Positions 13,332 to 13,534 of a stretch of DNA of 13,534 nt are shown piece by piece. The notes under the pieces are model-generated. The model did no database searches. It had not been told where the DNA came from and was given only the letters and a program-made list of their open reading frames with translations. Both the position numbers and the translations under genes were made by a program. Source of the stretch: Cytophagales bacterium (GTDB lineage Bacteria; Bacteroidota; Bacteroidia; Cytophagales; UBA9547); contig JANYCH010000391.1 in the NCBI GenBank assembly GCA_025360395.1, forward strand, positions 1-13,534, in the 5' to 3' direction. Within the stretch, counting starts at the first letter, position 1. Each line of letters starts with the position of its first letter.

Positions 13332-13534
13332 TTAAGAAATTAAAGGCGCAATAACCATTGCGACTATTGATACGAGTTTAATAAGAATATTTAATGATGG
13401 TCCGGAGGTATCTTTAAATGGATCACCAACTGTGTCACCAACAACTGCTGCTTTGTGAGGCTCAGAACCTTTATAATATATTTTACCCTTGATGTCCACT
13501 CCTGATTCAAACATTTTTTTTGCATTATCCCAGG
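13332..13534 (-). CDS. hppA: Membrane-bound ion-translocating pyrophosphatase, C-terminal fragment (cut by window edge)
   Basis: 66 complete residues to the TAA at 13332-13334; the frame runs off the right edge, so only the C-terminus of a protein normally about 700-800 residues long is seen. It reads WDNAKKMFE, then KGSEPHKAAVVGDTVGDPF, KDTSGPSLNILIKL and a final hydrophobic helix ending APLIS. WDNAKK and AVVGDTVGDPFKDTSGPS are hallmark pyrophosphate/Mg-binding and C-terminal signatures of the V-type H+ or Na+ pyrophosphatase, which pumps ions across the inner membrane while splitting pyrophosphate. The Ala/Lys position that separates K+-dependent from K+-independent types, and the residues for ion choice, lie outside the window. 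The sugar transporter follows 30 bases downstream. Confidence 0.94.
   Translation of the reverse strand, partial: WDNAKKMFESGVDIKGKIYYKGSEPHKAAVVGDTVGDPFKDTSGPSLNILIKLVSIVAMVIAPLIS

Overview
The window looks like a chromosomal segment from a member of the Bacteroidota, most likely a Sphingobacteriaceae-type organism such as a Pedobacter relative. This rests on a giant adhesin-like protein with a CHU_C / gliding-motility-associated C-terminal domain, a PorP/SprF protein directly behind it, AT-rich DNA, and starts without Shine-Dalgarno sequences but with A-rich leaders. The family-level placement is inference from protein style, not a database result.

Positions 2-10621 (+) are one uninterrupted reading frame, already open at the left window edge, so the true start lies upstream. 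The visible 3,539 residues fall into zones. About 26 PKD-like/Ig-like units of ~82 residues (2-6448) include a clear five-domain tandem duplication (1049-2284 and 2285-3517). Fourteen SprB-like units of ~74 residues follow (6449-9550), some of them arranged in triplets. Then come one more Ig-like unit, a fibronectin-III-like stretch, and an 80-residue CHU_C domain that should act as a type B type IX secretion (T9SS) signal. Ten bases later starts a 321-residue PorP/SprF outer-membrane protein (10632-11597, +). The two probably form a cargo/partner operon, as with SprB and SprF in gliding Flavobacterium.

The 420-base gap 11598-12017 separates convergent genes. It holds a broken, minus-strand C-terminal remnant of an IS200/REP-associated (Y1-type) transposase, and a 17-bp perfect inverted repeat that probably ends transcription of the minus-strand genes.

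On the minus strand are a complete FucP/GluP-type sugar:H+ symporter of the major facilitator superfamily (12018-13301) and, 30 bases upstream of it, the C-terminus of a membrane-bound H+-translocating pyrophosphatase (13332 to the window edge). They may be co-transcribed. A pyrophosphate-driven ion pump next to a proton-coupled sugar transporter is a plausible functional link, but this is inference.
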